Source: CAVVGZ01 sp963841845
GTDB lineage: Bacteria > Chloroflexota > Anaerolineae > Anaerolineales > Anaerolineaceae
Assembly (NCBI GenBank): GCA_963841845.1
Contig: CAWJEG010000013.1
Coordinates: forward strand, 186,001 to 250,000
Direction of reading: 5' to 3'
Length of the DNA stretch: 64,000 bases
The notes below the pieces were generated by a model, which did no database searches, had not been told where the DNA came from, and saw only the letters and a list, made by a program, of their open reading frames with translations. Made by a program: the position numbers and the translations under genes. Shown piece by piece: positions 28,743 to 37,657 of this stretch. Numbering within the stretch: the first letter of the stretch is position 1; the number at the start of each line of letters is the position of its first letter.

Positions 28743-30524
28743 ATGAAAGTATTAATGTCTGGAAATGAAGCGATTGCCCGTGGTGCGTATGAATATGGAG
28801 TCAAAGTCGCCACCGGCTACCCTGGGACTCCCAGCTCTGAAATATTAGAGAATGTAGCCCAATATAAGGAAATCTATTCTGAGTGGTCGATCAATGAGAA
28901 GGTAGCTGTTGATGCAGCAATTGGTGCATCCTATGCTGGAAAGCGTGCCATTTCAACGATGAAGCAGGTCGGTATGAATGTAGCATCAGACGCTTTTTTC
29001 TACGCAGTTTATACCGGAATCCGCGGTGGACTTGTAATCATTGTTGCTGATGATCCGGGTATGTTTAGTTCTCAGAACGAACAAGACAATAGGAACTACG
29101 CTCGCTTTGCAAAAATGCCGCTCCTGGAACCATCTGATAGCCAGGAAGCAAAAGATTACCTGGGTTATGGACTGGATTTATCTGAGGAATGGGATACCCC
29201 CGTTTTATTAAGAACGGTTATGCGGGTAGCACATTCCGCTACACCGGTTGAGTTAGGTGAGCGGACAATCGATGACTCGATTCCAACATCAAAATTTTTA
29301 CGAGACCCTCATAAGCTGGTATCAACAGCCATGTGGGCAAGACAAAGACGTCCTATCATTGAAGAAAGAATTGTCAAGTTGGTAGAAGTATCCAATGACA
29401 CTTCACTGAACCGGCTTGAATGGGGAGATCGCAAGCTGGGAATTATTGCAGCTGGACCGGTTTATCACTATGCCCGCGAGGTATTCCCGAATGCGTCATT
29501 CCTCAAGCTGGGCCTTAGTTACCCGCTTCCAAAGAGATTGATTCAAGAACTTGCCGACGGAGTTGATGAGTTATTAATTATCGAAGAATTAGATCCATTT
29601 ATCGAGGATCAGGTAAAAGCGATGGGTATTAAATGCAGGGGTAAGGATATCTTTCCCCCTTATGGCGAGCTATTAACGGCGGATATCGAACAACATGTTG
29701 TTGAGGCAGGATTCCTACCAAAAGAATCAATCACCCCAAAACGTGATGTTGTTCCGGCAGGAATTCCAGGGCGGTCTCCAGTGCTCTGCCCGGGTTGCCC
29801 TCATAGAAGTTCATTCTTTGTTTTAAATAAAATGAAGACTGTTGTGGCCGGGGATATTGGTTGTTACAATCTTGGTGCGTTGGAACCCTTCAATGCTACG
29901 GAAACCATGGGCTCGATGGGATCCAGTATCGGTGTTGCTCATGGTTTTGATATCGCTGGAATACCGGATAAATTCATGGGAGTAATCGGGGATGGGACGT
30001 TCTTTCATGCAGGGATTGCCCCATTGTTAAATATTGTCCATAATGGTGGAAACAGCACGGTTCTTATCCTCGACAACCATACTACCGCCATGACCGGTCA
30101 TCAAGACCACCCAGGCATCTCTGCCAAGCTTGGGGGCGAAGGTGTAAGGGTCGATATTGAAGGATTGGTTAAAGCATGTGGCGTAAATCATATCCAAAAA
30201 GTAGATGCTTTCGATATCAAGGCGGTAGAAAATTCATTTAAAGAAGCTTTAGCTTTCGAGGGACCTTCGGTAGTAATTGCAGATGGTCCATGCTTCTTTA
30301 CAGGACCTGGATCCGCCGGCATTTATGAAGTAGATCCTGCCAGATGCAATGGATGCACATTGTGTTTCCGTCTTGGATGTCCGGCTATTATCCGTTCTGA
30401 CGAATTGGATGAGAAAACTCAAAGAAATAAAGCATGGATCGATCCTGTTTTATGTGTTGGCTGCGATATGTGCGCACAGGTTTGCCCAAGAGAAGCCATT
30501 TATAAAGTGGAAGAACAGAACTGA
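28743..30524 (+). CDS. iorA: Indolepyruvate:ferredoxin oxidoreductase, alpha subunit
   Basis: 593 residues. The N-terminal pyrimidine domain starts MSGNEAIARGAYEYGVKVATGYPGTPSSEI. The C-terminal TPP-binding part has LCPGCPHRSSFF and GDIGCYNLG, then GDGTFFHAG, the GDG-type cofactor site. A final ferredoxin domain (from ~525) carries CNGCTLC and CVGCDMCAQVC, placing two [4Fe-4S] clusters. With IorB it oxidatively decarboxylates arylpyruvates from aromatic amino acids to aryl-acetyl-CoA, reducing ferredoxin. A GAGGTGAATTAG site precedes the ATG. The enzyme is oxygen-sensitive, supporting an anaerobic lifestyle. Confidence 0.93.
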   Translation: MKVLMSGNEAIARGAYEYGVKVATGYPGTPSSEILENVAQYKEIYSEWSINEKVAVDAAIGASYAGKRAISTMKQVGMNVASDAFFYAVYTGIRGGLVIIVADDPGMFSSQNEQDNRNYARFAKMPLLEPSDSQEAKDYLGYGLDLSEEWDTPVLLRTVMRVAHSATPVELGERTIDDSIPTSKFLRDPHKLVSTAMWARQRRPIIEERIVKLVEVSNDTSLNRLEWGDRKLGIIAAGPVYHYAREVFPNASFLKLGLSYPLPKRLIQELADGVDELLIIEELDPFIEDQVKAMGIKCRGKDIFPPYGELLTADIEQHVVEAGFLPKESITPKRDVVPAGIPGRSPVLCPGCPHRSSFFVLNKMKTVVAGDIGCYNLGALEPFNATETMGSMGSSIGVAHGFDIAGIPDKFMGVIGDGTFFHAGIAPLLNIVHNGGNSTVLILDNHTTAMTGHQDHPGISAKLGGEGVRVDIEGLVKACGVNHIQKVDAFDIKAVENSFKEALAFEGPSVVIADGPCFFTGPGSAGIYEVDPARCNGCTLCFRLGCPAIIRSDELDEKTQRNKAWIDPVLCVGCDMCAQVCPREAIYKVEEQN

Positions 30525-30540
30525 TAGGAGCGGTAATTTA

Positions 30541-31143
30541 ATGGAAACTGTAAATTTCTTAATCACAGGTGTAGGCGGACAGGGCACAGTCCTGGCCAGC
30601 GAATTAATCGCCGCTGTTGGTCTGGCAGCAGGTTATGATGTAAAAAAATCTGATTTACTGGGTCTTTCTGTGCGTGGCGGCGGTGTAATCGGACATTGCC
30701 GTTGGGGAGAGAAAATTCACTCCCCCATAGTCCCAGAAGGACGGGTAGATTATCTTATTGCGTTTGAAATTCTTGAAGGTTTACGGTGGCTCAACCAATT
30801 AAAACCCGAAGGAACAATCCTGATGAATCAACAGGAAATTCATCCAGTAACTGTTACTAGCGGCATTGCTAAATACCCAAACCGGGAGATCGTTGATTCT
30901 GCTCTTGAGAAAGCCGCAAAGAATATCTTCCGTGTTCCGGCAGTTGACATGGCTGTCAATCTTGGAAACTCGAGAGTCCTTAATGTCGTTTTACTTGGTG
31001 TTCTTTCAGGTTTGCTGGAAATTGATGTTAGTGTGTGGGAAGGTGTACTGAAGGAACGGGTCCCATCCAAATACATTAACCTGAATATTAAGGCACTCCA
31101 TGCTGGCCGATCCTGGGTAAAGGAAGTAATGGAAAGGGTATAA
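30541..31143 (+). CDS. iorB: Indolepyruvate:ferredoxin oxidoreductase, beta subunit
   Basis: 200 residues from the ATG at 30541, chosen over an upstream in-frame ATG inside iorA because TAGGAGCGG is placed 8-14 bases before it. It is the gamma-type domain of 2-oxoacid:ferredoxin oxidoreductases: NFLITGVGGQGTVLAS, then SDLLGLSVRGGGVIGHCRWG, and NVVLLGVLSG. It pairs with IorA to form the oxidoreductase. It lies 16 bases after iorA and 4 bases before the racemase-like gene. Confidence 0.92.
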   Translation: METVNFLITGVGGQGTVLASELIAAVGLAAGYDVKKSDLLGLSVRGGGVIGHCRWGEKIHSPIVPEGRVDYLIAFEILEGLRWLNQLKPEGTILMNQQEIHPVTVTSGIAKYPNREIVDSALEKAAKNIFRVPAVDMAVNLGNSRVLNVVLLGVLSGLLEIDVSVWEGVLKERVPSKYINLNIKALHAGRSWVKEVMERV

Positions 31144-31147
31144 GATC

Positions 31148-31855
31148 ATGAAAATCTTTGTAATCAATCCTAATACAACAGAAAGTGTTACCGACCATAT
31201 TCGCCGGGAATTAGAAATAATCAAAAGATCAGATACTGAATTAACTGTTGAAAATCCAAAGCACGGACCAGTTTCAATTGAATCTGCCTATGATGAAACC
31301 CTTGCGTCATTTCATATGCTCGATTTGGTAAGGAAAGCGAATGATGAAGGTTATGATGCTATTGTCCTGGCATGCTTCTCTGATCCGGGATTGGATGCCG
31401 CCAAAGAGATATCCGACATACCCGTGGTAGGCATCGAAGAGGCTACATTGCATATGGCTGCGATTTTGGGCCATAAATTTTCAATTATGACCGGGATGCG
31501 CCGCAGAATTCCTACTCGTGATTGGCATACCTTATTAAGAGGTGTATCACAATTTTATGCTTCTTCCCCGGCACTTGAAATGTCGGTATTAGAAATGGAT
31601 GCAAATCCTGTTAAAGCAAAAGCCAGGATTCTTGAGCTTGCTGGCAAGGCTGTGAAGGAAGATGGAGCTGAAGTGATTATCCTCGGGTGTGCAGGCTTAG
31701 CCGGTTATTCTAAGGATATTGAAAAAGCCCTTGGAGCTGTAGTTTTGGATCCTACATCTGTAGCATTTAAAATGGCCGAAGCAATGGCGGACCTTGGCTT
31801 AAAACATAGTAAAGCGGGGAGATTTTCTTACCCGCCCAAAAAAGAGATTAAATAA
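31148..31855 (+). CDS. Aspartate/glutamate/hydantoin racemase family protein
   Basis: 235 residues starting KIFVINPNTTESVTDHI, typical of the hydantoin/allantoin racemase branch. The two catalytic cysteines are in IVLACFSDPG (~residue 77) and VIILGCAGLAGYS (~180). The family inverts the stereocentre of hydantoins, allantoin or amino acids without a cofactor. Within this operon it could supply one enantiomer to the hydantoinase encoded 3.4 kb downstream or racemise an amino acid for the aminotransferase next door; sequence alone does not decide. Confidence 0.82.
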   Translation: MKIFVINPNTTESVTDHIRRELEIIKRSDTELTVENPKHGPVSIESAYDETLASFHMLDLVRKANDEGYDAIVLACFSDPGLDAAKEISDIPVVGIEEATLHMAAILGHKFSIMTGMRRRIPTRDWHTLLRGVSQFYASSPALEMSVLEMDANPVKAKARILELAGKAVKEDGAEVIILGCAGLAGYSKDIEKALGAVVLDPTSVAFKMAEAMADLGLKHSKAGRFSYPPKKEIK

Positions 31856-31881
31856 AGCAAAACCGGAGGGAATTAGATAAC

Positions 31882-32973
31882 ATGACCACATTACAGACCC
31901 AAAAAATTATTAATTTAACGCGGGGGGTACCTCCGACTGAGGCATTTCCAACAGAGGACTTAATTGCCTGTGAAGAGGCAGCATTAAGGAAATACGGAAA
32001 CATTTTGCTTCAATATGCCCAGGCTCCGGGGTTTGTTCCAATGCGGGAATGGCTGGCTGATCACTATACCCTTAAACCAGGGAATATTTTTATGGGGAAC
32101 AGCTCGCTGGAAATATTGAATTTTATAACACAATTGGTCATTAATCCTGGTGATACTGTCTTTGCAGAATCACCAACGTATGACCGTACAAACACTTTAT
32201 TGAAGAGAGCAGGTGCGCGAATTGTTGATATCCCGATGGAAAAAGACGGGATGGATATGGAAATCTTTGAAAAAGAATTAAAGAAAAATCCGCCTGTTTT
32301 GCTCTACATTGTTGCGGATTTTCAAAACCCAATGGGTTCCAGCACTAGCGCAGTAAAAAGGCAGCAGCTGGCAAAATGGGCGGAACAGTATAATTTCTGG
32401 ATTGTTGAGGATGCCCCCTACCGCCCACTGCGCTATATGGGCAAGGATGAACCAACCATCATGTCGTTATCTCCTGATAAGGTTCTTCACTTGTCGTCCT
32501 TCTCGAAGTTGCTGGCACCCGGGATACGTTTTGGGTACATGGTTGGTCCTGAATCCTTTGTTAAAAAGATTACTGCCTGGGCAGTAGATACCTATATTGG
32601 TCCAGTAATGCCGACGCAGGGCATGGTATATGAATATTGCACAAGAGACCTTCTTGGGAAAAATATTGAAAAATTAAAAGGTCTCTATAAACCCCGTCTT
32701 GAGGCATTGCTTCAAGCATTGGAAAAATATTTGCCACAGGCAGATTGGACGAAACCAGAAGGCGGTTTTTTTGTTTCGGTGTTTCTGCCAGATGGCAATG
32801 ATATGGATACACTGATACCAAAAGCCGACCGTGAAGGATTGAAATTAACTGATGGCCGTGGTTTCTTTATTCACCCCAATGATGGTGAACGATTCTTAAG
32901 AATCCCATTTTGCAGCCTGAATCCCGAAGAGTTGGATAATGCCATCGAACGGCTGGCTCCATTAATAAATTAG
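31882..32973 (+). CDS. PLP-dependent aminotransferase (class I/II, MocR/ARO8-like)
   Basis: 363 residues of fold type I: LTRGVPPTEAFPTEDL at the start, DFQNPMGSSTS (PLP phosphate/pyridine contacts, ~residue 150), VEDAPYRPLRY with the conserved Asp/Tyr, and the PLP lysine in HLSSFSKLLAPGIRFGYM (~207). It resembles 2-aminoadipate/aromatic aminotransferases and valine-pyruvate aminotransferase-like proteins. Next to IOR it would convert aromatic or branched amino acids to the 2-oxoacids that IOR oxidises. A CGGAGGGAATTAG site precedes the ATG, and a terminator follows. Confidence 0.87.
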   Translation: MTTLQTQKIINLTRGVPPTEAFPTEDLIACEEAALRKYGNILLQYAQAPGFVPMREWLADHYTLKPGNIFMGNSSLEILNFITQLVINPGDTVFAESPTYDRTNTLLKRAGARIVDIPMEKDGMDMEIFEKELKKNPPVLLYIVADFQNPMGSSTSAVKRQQLAKWAEQYNFWIVEDAPYRPLRYMGKDEPTIMSLSPDKVLHLSSFSKLLAPGIRFGYMVGPESFVKKITAWAVDTYIGPVMPTQGMVYEYCTRDLLGKNIEKLKGLYKPRLEALLQALEKYLPQADWTKPEGGFFVSVFLPDGNDMDTLIPKADREGLKLTDGRGFFIHPNDGERFLRIPFCSLNPEELDNAIERLAPLIN

Positions 32974-32996
32974 TTGGTTTCTGTGTAGTAATCAAC

Positions 32997-33044
32997 ACCT
33001 GATTTCCCCGTAGGGTTTAACAGTTGGGGAAATCAGGTATTTTT
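32997..33044 (+). terminator. Rho-independent terminator after the aminotransferase gene
   Basis: A 13-bp perfect stem, ACCTGATTTCCCC (32997-33009) with GGGGAAATCAGGT (33026-33038), a 16-base loop and then ATTTTT. It ends the regulator-IOR-aminotransferase transcription unit, or attenuates it before the acyl-CoA synthetase gene at 33077. Confidence 0.85.
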
Positions 33045-33076
33045 GGAAAATTTCCTCCAAGGAGCACATTTACTCG

Positions 33077-35215
33077 ATGGATACATCATTTAGAGATCTT
33101 TCCCCTCTCCTAAATCCTAAAGGGATAGCAGTAATCGGAGCCACTGAACGTCCTGGAAGTGCAGGCCGTCTTGTGTTGGAAAACTTAAAGTACTTGAATT
33201 TCCCCGGAAAAGTATTTGCAGTTCACCCAAAGTATAGCCAGGTTCTAGGATTTCCATGCTACCCGGATATCGATTCTCTACCAGAACCGGTGGATATGGT
33301 TGCTGTGTTATTAGGAGCAGATAAAGTTCTTTCACTGTTAGATACGGCTCACAATAAAGGTACGAAAGCCGCCTGGATATTAGCGAGTGGTTTTTCAGAA
33401 TCTGGTCCTGATGGAGAAATACGACAGCGGGAGTTGATTGAATTCGCAAAAAGAACAGGCATGCTGATCAATGGACCGAATTGCATCGGGGTTGTCAATA
33501 TGATTGATCGATTTGCCTCCTATAGCGTGGCAATTGGGCCAAATACAAAGCCAGGTAATGTGTCTGCCATCCTGCAGAGTGGTGCTGTTTGTTTGGGTTT
33601 AGCTAATTCCGCACGGTTTGGGTTCCGATATTTGATTTCGAGTGGAAATGAGGCAGTTCTAGACAGTTCTGACTATGTCGGTTATCTGGTAAATGATGAT
33701 CAAACAAAAGTAATCATAGCATTCCTTGAGGGGATAAGAAAACCAGATCAGTTTATTAGAGCTGCGAAGGCTGCAATGGCTGCAGGGAAACCCGTCCTGG
33801 TTGTGAAAGTCGGACGATCTGAGGCTGCACAACGCGCAGTCCAGGCACATACTGGCAGCCTGGCTGGATCTGATATTGTGTTGGATGCTGTATTCAAGCG
33901 CTATGGCATCGTTCGCCTGGGAGATTTGGATGAATTGGTAGAAGCCACCGAGCTTTTTATGACCTGTCCCCTTCCGGAAACCGAGGGTGTAGGCTTATTG
34001 AGTCTTTCCGGAGGGCAAATTGGATTGATATCCGATCTCGCAGAAAACCTTGGGCTTGTATTCCCTGCTTATTCAGTGGAAGGAAAACAGGCTCTAAGCG
34101 AGATACTACCACCTTTTGTGAATATAACCAATCCCTTGGATGCCTGGGGTAGTGGAGATCTTGAAAAAACTTATCCAGCATGTATGGATGTTGTAGCCAG
34201 TGAGCCTCATATCAGCCTGCTTGCAGTTGCTCGTGATACTCCTCCCGAGATTGCCAACAGGGAAATTGAACAATCCATAAAAGTAGCTCAAGCAGCCGTG
34301 AAGGCACGCCGGGAAACCAGTAAACCCTGCCTTATTTTTTCAAATATTGCTTCTGGTATCCATGAGGGAGTTGCAAAAATCGCAAAAGACGGCGGTGTTC
34401 CGTATTTGCAGGGTACCCGTGAAACACTATGCGCAATAAGAGCGTTTGAGGATTATGCGAGTTTTCGAAGAAATCTCAACAAGGATAAGGATGCAGGGTT
34501 CCCATCACCTGACAATTTGAATGAATGGATACGAAAATTAAAGGAACAAAAAGGCACATTGTCAGAAGTTGAGGGAAGAAAGCTGCTCTCTGTTTATGGA
34601 ATAAAGGGTCCAAAAGAATTCGTGGCCATAAACCTTGATGAGGCAGTCAATTCTGCAAATGAGATAGGTTATCCTGTTGTTTTGAAAATATTATCACCGG
34701 ATATACAGCACAAGACGGAAATCGGGGGCGTTCGGGTTGGATTGTGTAATTCGGATGATGTCAGCATCGCTTATAACCAGGTCATGCAATCTGCAAAGCT
34801 GCATTTTCCAAATGCGCATCTTGAAGGAGTAATTATCCAGGAAATGGTTCCATCCGATTCTGTTGAAGTCATCCTTGGAATTGTTAAAGATAAAGATTTT
34901 GGACCGGTAGTCGTATATGGTACAGGTGGTATACTTGTCGAACTGATCAAGGATTCTGCTCTGAGCCTGCCTCCACTCACCCGGAATCAGGCCGAGCGGA
35001 TGATCCAAAGTACAAGGGGTTATAAATTACTTCAAGGCTTTCGTGGCAAACCTAAAGCAGATTTGATTGCCCTTGTTGATGCGTTGGTCGGGTTATCAAA
35101 ATTAGCGCTAGACTTGGGAGAGCATATATCTGCCCTCGATATTAATCCATTGATGGTCCTCCCTGAAGGAAGAGGTGTCAGGGCTGTAGATGCGTTAATA
35201 GAGTTAGCAAATTGA
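33077..35215 (+). CDS. ADP-forming acyl-CoA synthetase (alpha-beta fusion)
   Basis: 712 residues combining both subunits of the NDP-forming acyl-CoA synthetase. Order: CoA-binding Rossmann domain (~1-130; LNPKGIAVIGATERPGSAGR), succinyl-CoA ligase-like domains (~150-450; the phosphorylated-His segment QAHTGSLAGSD near 258), then an ATP-grasp domain (~490-712; YPVVLKILSPDIQHKTEIGG and VYGTGGILVELIKD). It converts acyl-CoA plus ADP and phosphate to the acid, CoA and ATP. In archaeal and Chloroflexota fermenters it harvests ATP from the aryl-acetyl-CoA or acetyl-CoA made by IOR-type enzymes, and its position here fits that role. Confidence 0.9.
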   Translation: MDTSFRDLSPLLNPKGIAVIGATERPGSAGRLVLENLKYLNFPGKVFAVHPKYSQVLGFPCYPDIDSLPEPVDMVAVLLGADKVLSLLDTAHNKGTKAAWILASGFSESGPDGEIRQRELIEFAKRTGMLINGPNCIGVVNMIDRFASYSVAIGPNTKPGNVSAILQSGAVCLGLANSARFGFRYLISSGNEAVLDSSDYVGYLVNDDQTKVIIAFLEGIRKPDQFIRAAKAAMAAGKPVLVVKVGRSEAAQRAVQAHTGSLAGSDIVLDAVFKRYGIVRLGDLDELVEATELFMTCPLPETEGVGLLSLSGGQIGLISDLAENLGLVFPAYSVEGKQALSEILPPFVNITNPLDAWGSGDLEKTYPACMDVVASEPHISLLAVARDTPPEIANREIEQSIKVAQAAVKARRETSKPCLIFSNIASGIHEGVAKIAKDGGVPYLQGTRETLCAIRAFEDYASFRRNLNKDKDAGFPSPDNLNEWIRKLKEQKGTLSEVEGRKLLSVYGIKGPKEFVAINLDEAVNSANEIGYPVVLKILSPDIQHKTEIGGVRVGLCNSDDVSIAYNQVMQSAKLHFPNAHLEGVIIQEMVPSDSVEVILGIVKDKDFGPVVVYGTGGILVELIKDSALSLPPLTRNQAERMIQSTRGYKLLQGFRGKPKADLIALVDALVGLSKLALDLGEHISALDINPLMVLPEGRGVRAVDALIELAN

Positions 35216-35241
35216 TTCTGTAGATGAAAGGATTATTAATT

Positions 35242-36597
35242 ATGGATCAAGGCATGGATTTCTTATTCAAAAATGGTCTTGTGGTTACATCAGCAGGAAT
35301 TGAAAAACGGGATGTTGCAATAAAAGGTGAAAAGATAATAAAAGTCGCTCCGGATATAAATCCTGAAGGGGCTAATAGGATTGTTGATGCATCCGGCAAA
35401 TATCTGTTCCCCGGGATAATCGACGTGCATTGCCATCCGGTATATGTTGATGACGAAGGCGGATCATCCATCACAGCCGCATTTGGCGGGGTAACCAGCT
35501 TAATTCATTATGCTTATGTAAAACCCGGCATGGAAGTAATGCCCACCTTACACCAGTTTAAGGAAAATGGATTATCTAAGTCATACCTGGATTTTGGACT
35601 GCACTTAGGTTTATTTGATGTTCAGAATCAAATTAAAGATCTGCCTGAGGCATTTAATTTTGGTGCAACATCCTTTAAGGTTTTCATGTCTTATGCGAAA
35701 TTAAAATGGATGACTGATGATTATTGGATGACAGCAGTTATGGATGTAGCTGCTCAAGAGAAAGGCCTGGTAATGATCCATGCTGAAAATGGCCTGGCTA
35801 CAGATTACCTGGAAGATAAATTTTTACGAGAAGGCCGTTCCCCTATAGAATCATTTGCAGCGATGCGCCCATCCCTTTTAGAAGCAGAAGCTATAAACAG
35901 GGCAATGCTGATTTCTCAGGTAATGGGATCAGTTCTGTATGTTGTTCACAACAGTGCAGCTGAATGCCTTGAGCCCATCTCACGCGCCCAGGAAAATGGC
36001 TGGAAAGTAATTGGGGAAACATGTCCCCAATATCTCACCCTAACCGAACAGACAACTCTGACCAGAAAAGCCCAGGCAAAAATTGGCCCACCGCTCCGAA
36101 CATTTGAAGATAATGAAGCATTATGGTACGGCCTTGCCAATGGTATTCTGGATACAGTCGGAAGTGATCATGCACCAAAACCAAAGAAGGTAGATGATGA
36201 TTTCTTCAATGCCCCTTACGGTTCTCCTCAAACCGAAACAATGCTGACGGTAATGTATCACCATGGAGTGAATGGCGGGCGGATTACGCTGCCACGTTTG
36301 GTTGAGGTAATGAGTGAAAACAATGCGAAAACCTTTGGTTGGTTCCCGCAAAAAGGGATCATCGCCGAAGGTTCTGACGCCGATATTGTATTATTCGACC
36401 CCACAATTCCGCATGTGATTACAAAAGAAACCCAGCATTCAAATGTAGGCTTCACAAATTATGAAGGTATGGAAGTTTTAGGAAAACCAATCATGACGAT
36501 GTCACGCGGAAATATTATTGTGGAAAATGGTTCGCTTATTGGGAAACCGGGTGTTGGAAGATTTTTGCCAACCAGCACTTCACATCTCTATGATTAA
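35242..36597 (+). CDS. hyuA: Dihydropyrimidinase/hydantoinase family amidohydrolase
   Basis: 451 residues from ATG 35242 (an AAAGGA site lies 9 bases before it; the ATG at 35224 has none). Metal-site motifs of the cyclic amidohydrolases are visible: PGIIDVHCHP (two His, ~residue 57), SFKVFMSY with the lysine that is carbamylated (~150), a His in MIHAEN (~180), VVHNSA (~235) and DHAPKPK (Asp, ~311). This family opens hydantoins, dihydropyrimidines or allantoin. The lysine and spacing fit D-hydantoinase/dihydropyrimidinase rather than dihydroorotase. Neighbours (racemase-like protein, carbamoyltransferase) recall the Escherichia coli yge-hyuA purine locus. Confidence 0.86.
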   Translation: MDQGMDFLFKNGLVVTSAGIEKRDVAIKGEKIIKVAPDINPEGANRIVDASGKYLFPGIIDVHCHPVYVDDEGGSSITAAFGGVTSLIHYAYVKPGMEVMPTLHQFKENGLSKSYLDFGLHLGLFDVQNQIKDLPEAFNFGATSFKVFMSYAKLKWMTDDYWMTAVMDVAAQEKGLVMIHAENGLATDYLEDKFLREGRSPIESFAAMRPSLLEAEAINRAMLISQVMGSVLYVVHNSAAECLEPISRAQENGWKVIGETCPQYLTLTEQTTLTRKAQAKIGPPLRTFEDNEALWYGLANGILDTVGSDHAPKPKKVDDDFFNAPYGSPQTETMLTVMYHHGVNGGRITLPRLVEVMSENNAKTFGWFPQKGIIAEGSDADIVLFDPTIPHVITKETQHSNVGFTNYEGMEVLGKPIMTMSRGNIIVENGSLIGKPGVGRFLPTSTSHLYD

Positions 36598-36640
36598 TAA
36601 TATAAATAAATACATTCGAAGATAAAGAAAGGATATTGAA

Positions 36641-37576
36641 ATGACCACATCATTATTTGGGAGAGATGTTATTCGAATTCAGGATCTCTCTTTAGACGAA
36701 GTAAACCTTGTCATGCAGACTGCTCTGAAGTATAGTGCCGCATTGGAAGCAGGTGAATTGCTTAATGTAATGAAAGGGAAAATTTTAGCCACTCTTTTCT
36801 ATGAACCTTCCACCAGAACCCGTTTATCCTTTGAAACAGCAATGCTCAGGCTTGGAGGATTGGTAGTATCGGTTGCTGAGGCTAAATCGTCCAGCTCTGC
36901 AGCAAAAGGGGAAACCCTCTTCGATACGGGAAAAATGATAGAAGGCTATTCGGATGTAGCGGTTATCCGCCATCCAGTGGTCGGAAGTGCAAAAGAATTG
37001 GCAGATGGTTCTGGAGCCCCTGTGATCAATGGTGGTGATGGGGCTGGACAGCATCCGACACAGGCTTTACTGGACCTATATACAATCCTGAAAGAAAAGG
37101 GAAAAGTAGATGGATTGACAGTCACACTCGCTGGAGATCTGAAAAATGGCCGGACGGTTCATTCTCTCTCCAATTTGCTCTCTAATTACAAAGTCAAATT
37201 AAATTTCGCATCACCTAAAGAACTGGCAATGCCTGCAGAAATAACAGAGACTTTGAAAGCAAAAGGGGCGAATATTTCTGAAATTGAAAGTCTTGCTGAA
37301 GCCCTGAAGAACAGCGATGTTGTTTATATGACGCGTATTCAGAAAGAAAGATTTGCCGATCCAGAGGAATATGAGCGTTTGAAGGGAGCATACATTTTGG
37401 ACAGGGATATGGTGAATGGTGCCAAAAAAGGTCTCACCATTATGCATCCGCTGCCCCGTGTAAATGAAATTTCAACTGATGTGGATGATTATGAAGGAGC
37501 AGCATACTTCCGTCAGGCAGCCAATGGGGTTCCTGTTCGGATGGCCTTGCTTGCATTAGTGACTGGAATGGCATAA
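36641..37576 (+). CDS. pyrB: Aspartate carbamoyltransferase catalytic subunit
   Basis: 311 residues, normal for PyrB. Carbamoyl phosphate-binding STRTR is near residue 55, followed by RLSFETAMLRLGG, the SSSAAKGET loop that closes from the neighbouring subunit, GQHPTQALLDLYTI near 131, and HPLPRVNEI near 268. It condenses aspartate and carbamoyl phosphate in pyrimidine synthesis. No regulatory PyrI gene is adjacent. Standing between a hydantoinase and pckA rather than with other pyr genes is slightly unusual; a catabolic carbamoyltransferase (YgeW-like) was considered, but the motifs match PyrB better. An AAAGGATATTGA site precedes the ATG. Confidence 0.88.
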   Translation: MTTSLFGRDVIRIQDLSLDEVNLVMQTALKYSAALEAGELLNVMKGKILATLFYEPSTRTRLSFETAMLRLGGLVVSVAEAKSSSSAAKGETLFDTGKMIEGYSDVAVIRHPVVGSAKELADGSGAPVINGGDGAGQHPTQALLDLYTILKEKGKVDGLTVTLAGDLKNGRTVHSLSNLLSNYKVKLNFASPKELAMPAEITETLKAKGANISEIESLAEALKNSDVVYMTRIQKERFADPEEYERLKGAYILDRDMVNGAKKGLTIMHPLPRVNEISTDVDDYEGAAYFRQAANGVPVRMALLALVTGMA

Positions 37577-37657
37577 CAATTATTAGTCACCGATGCTGAT
37601 TTGTTATCAAGTATTAGCATATATGTTCACGTCTATTACGGATAAGGAGCATGAGGA

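Noticed and set aside
36641..37576. Reading the carbamoyltransferase as YgeW or ornithine carbamoyltransferase.
   Set aside because: The SSSAAKGET loop, HPTQ and HPLPR contexts and the 311-residue length match aspartate carbamoyltransferase best.
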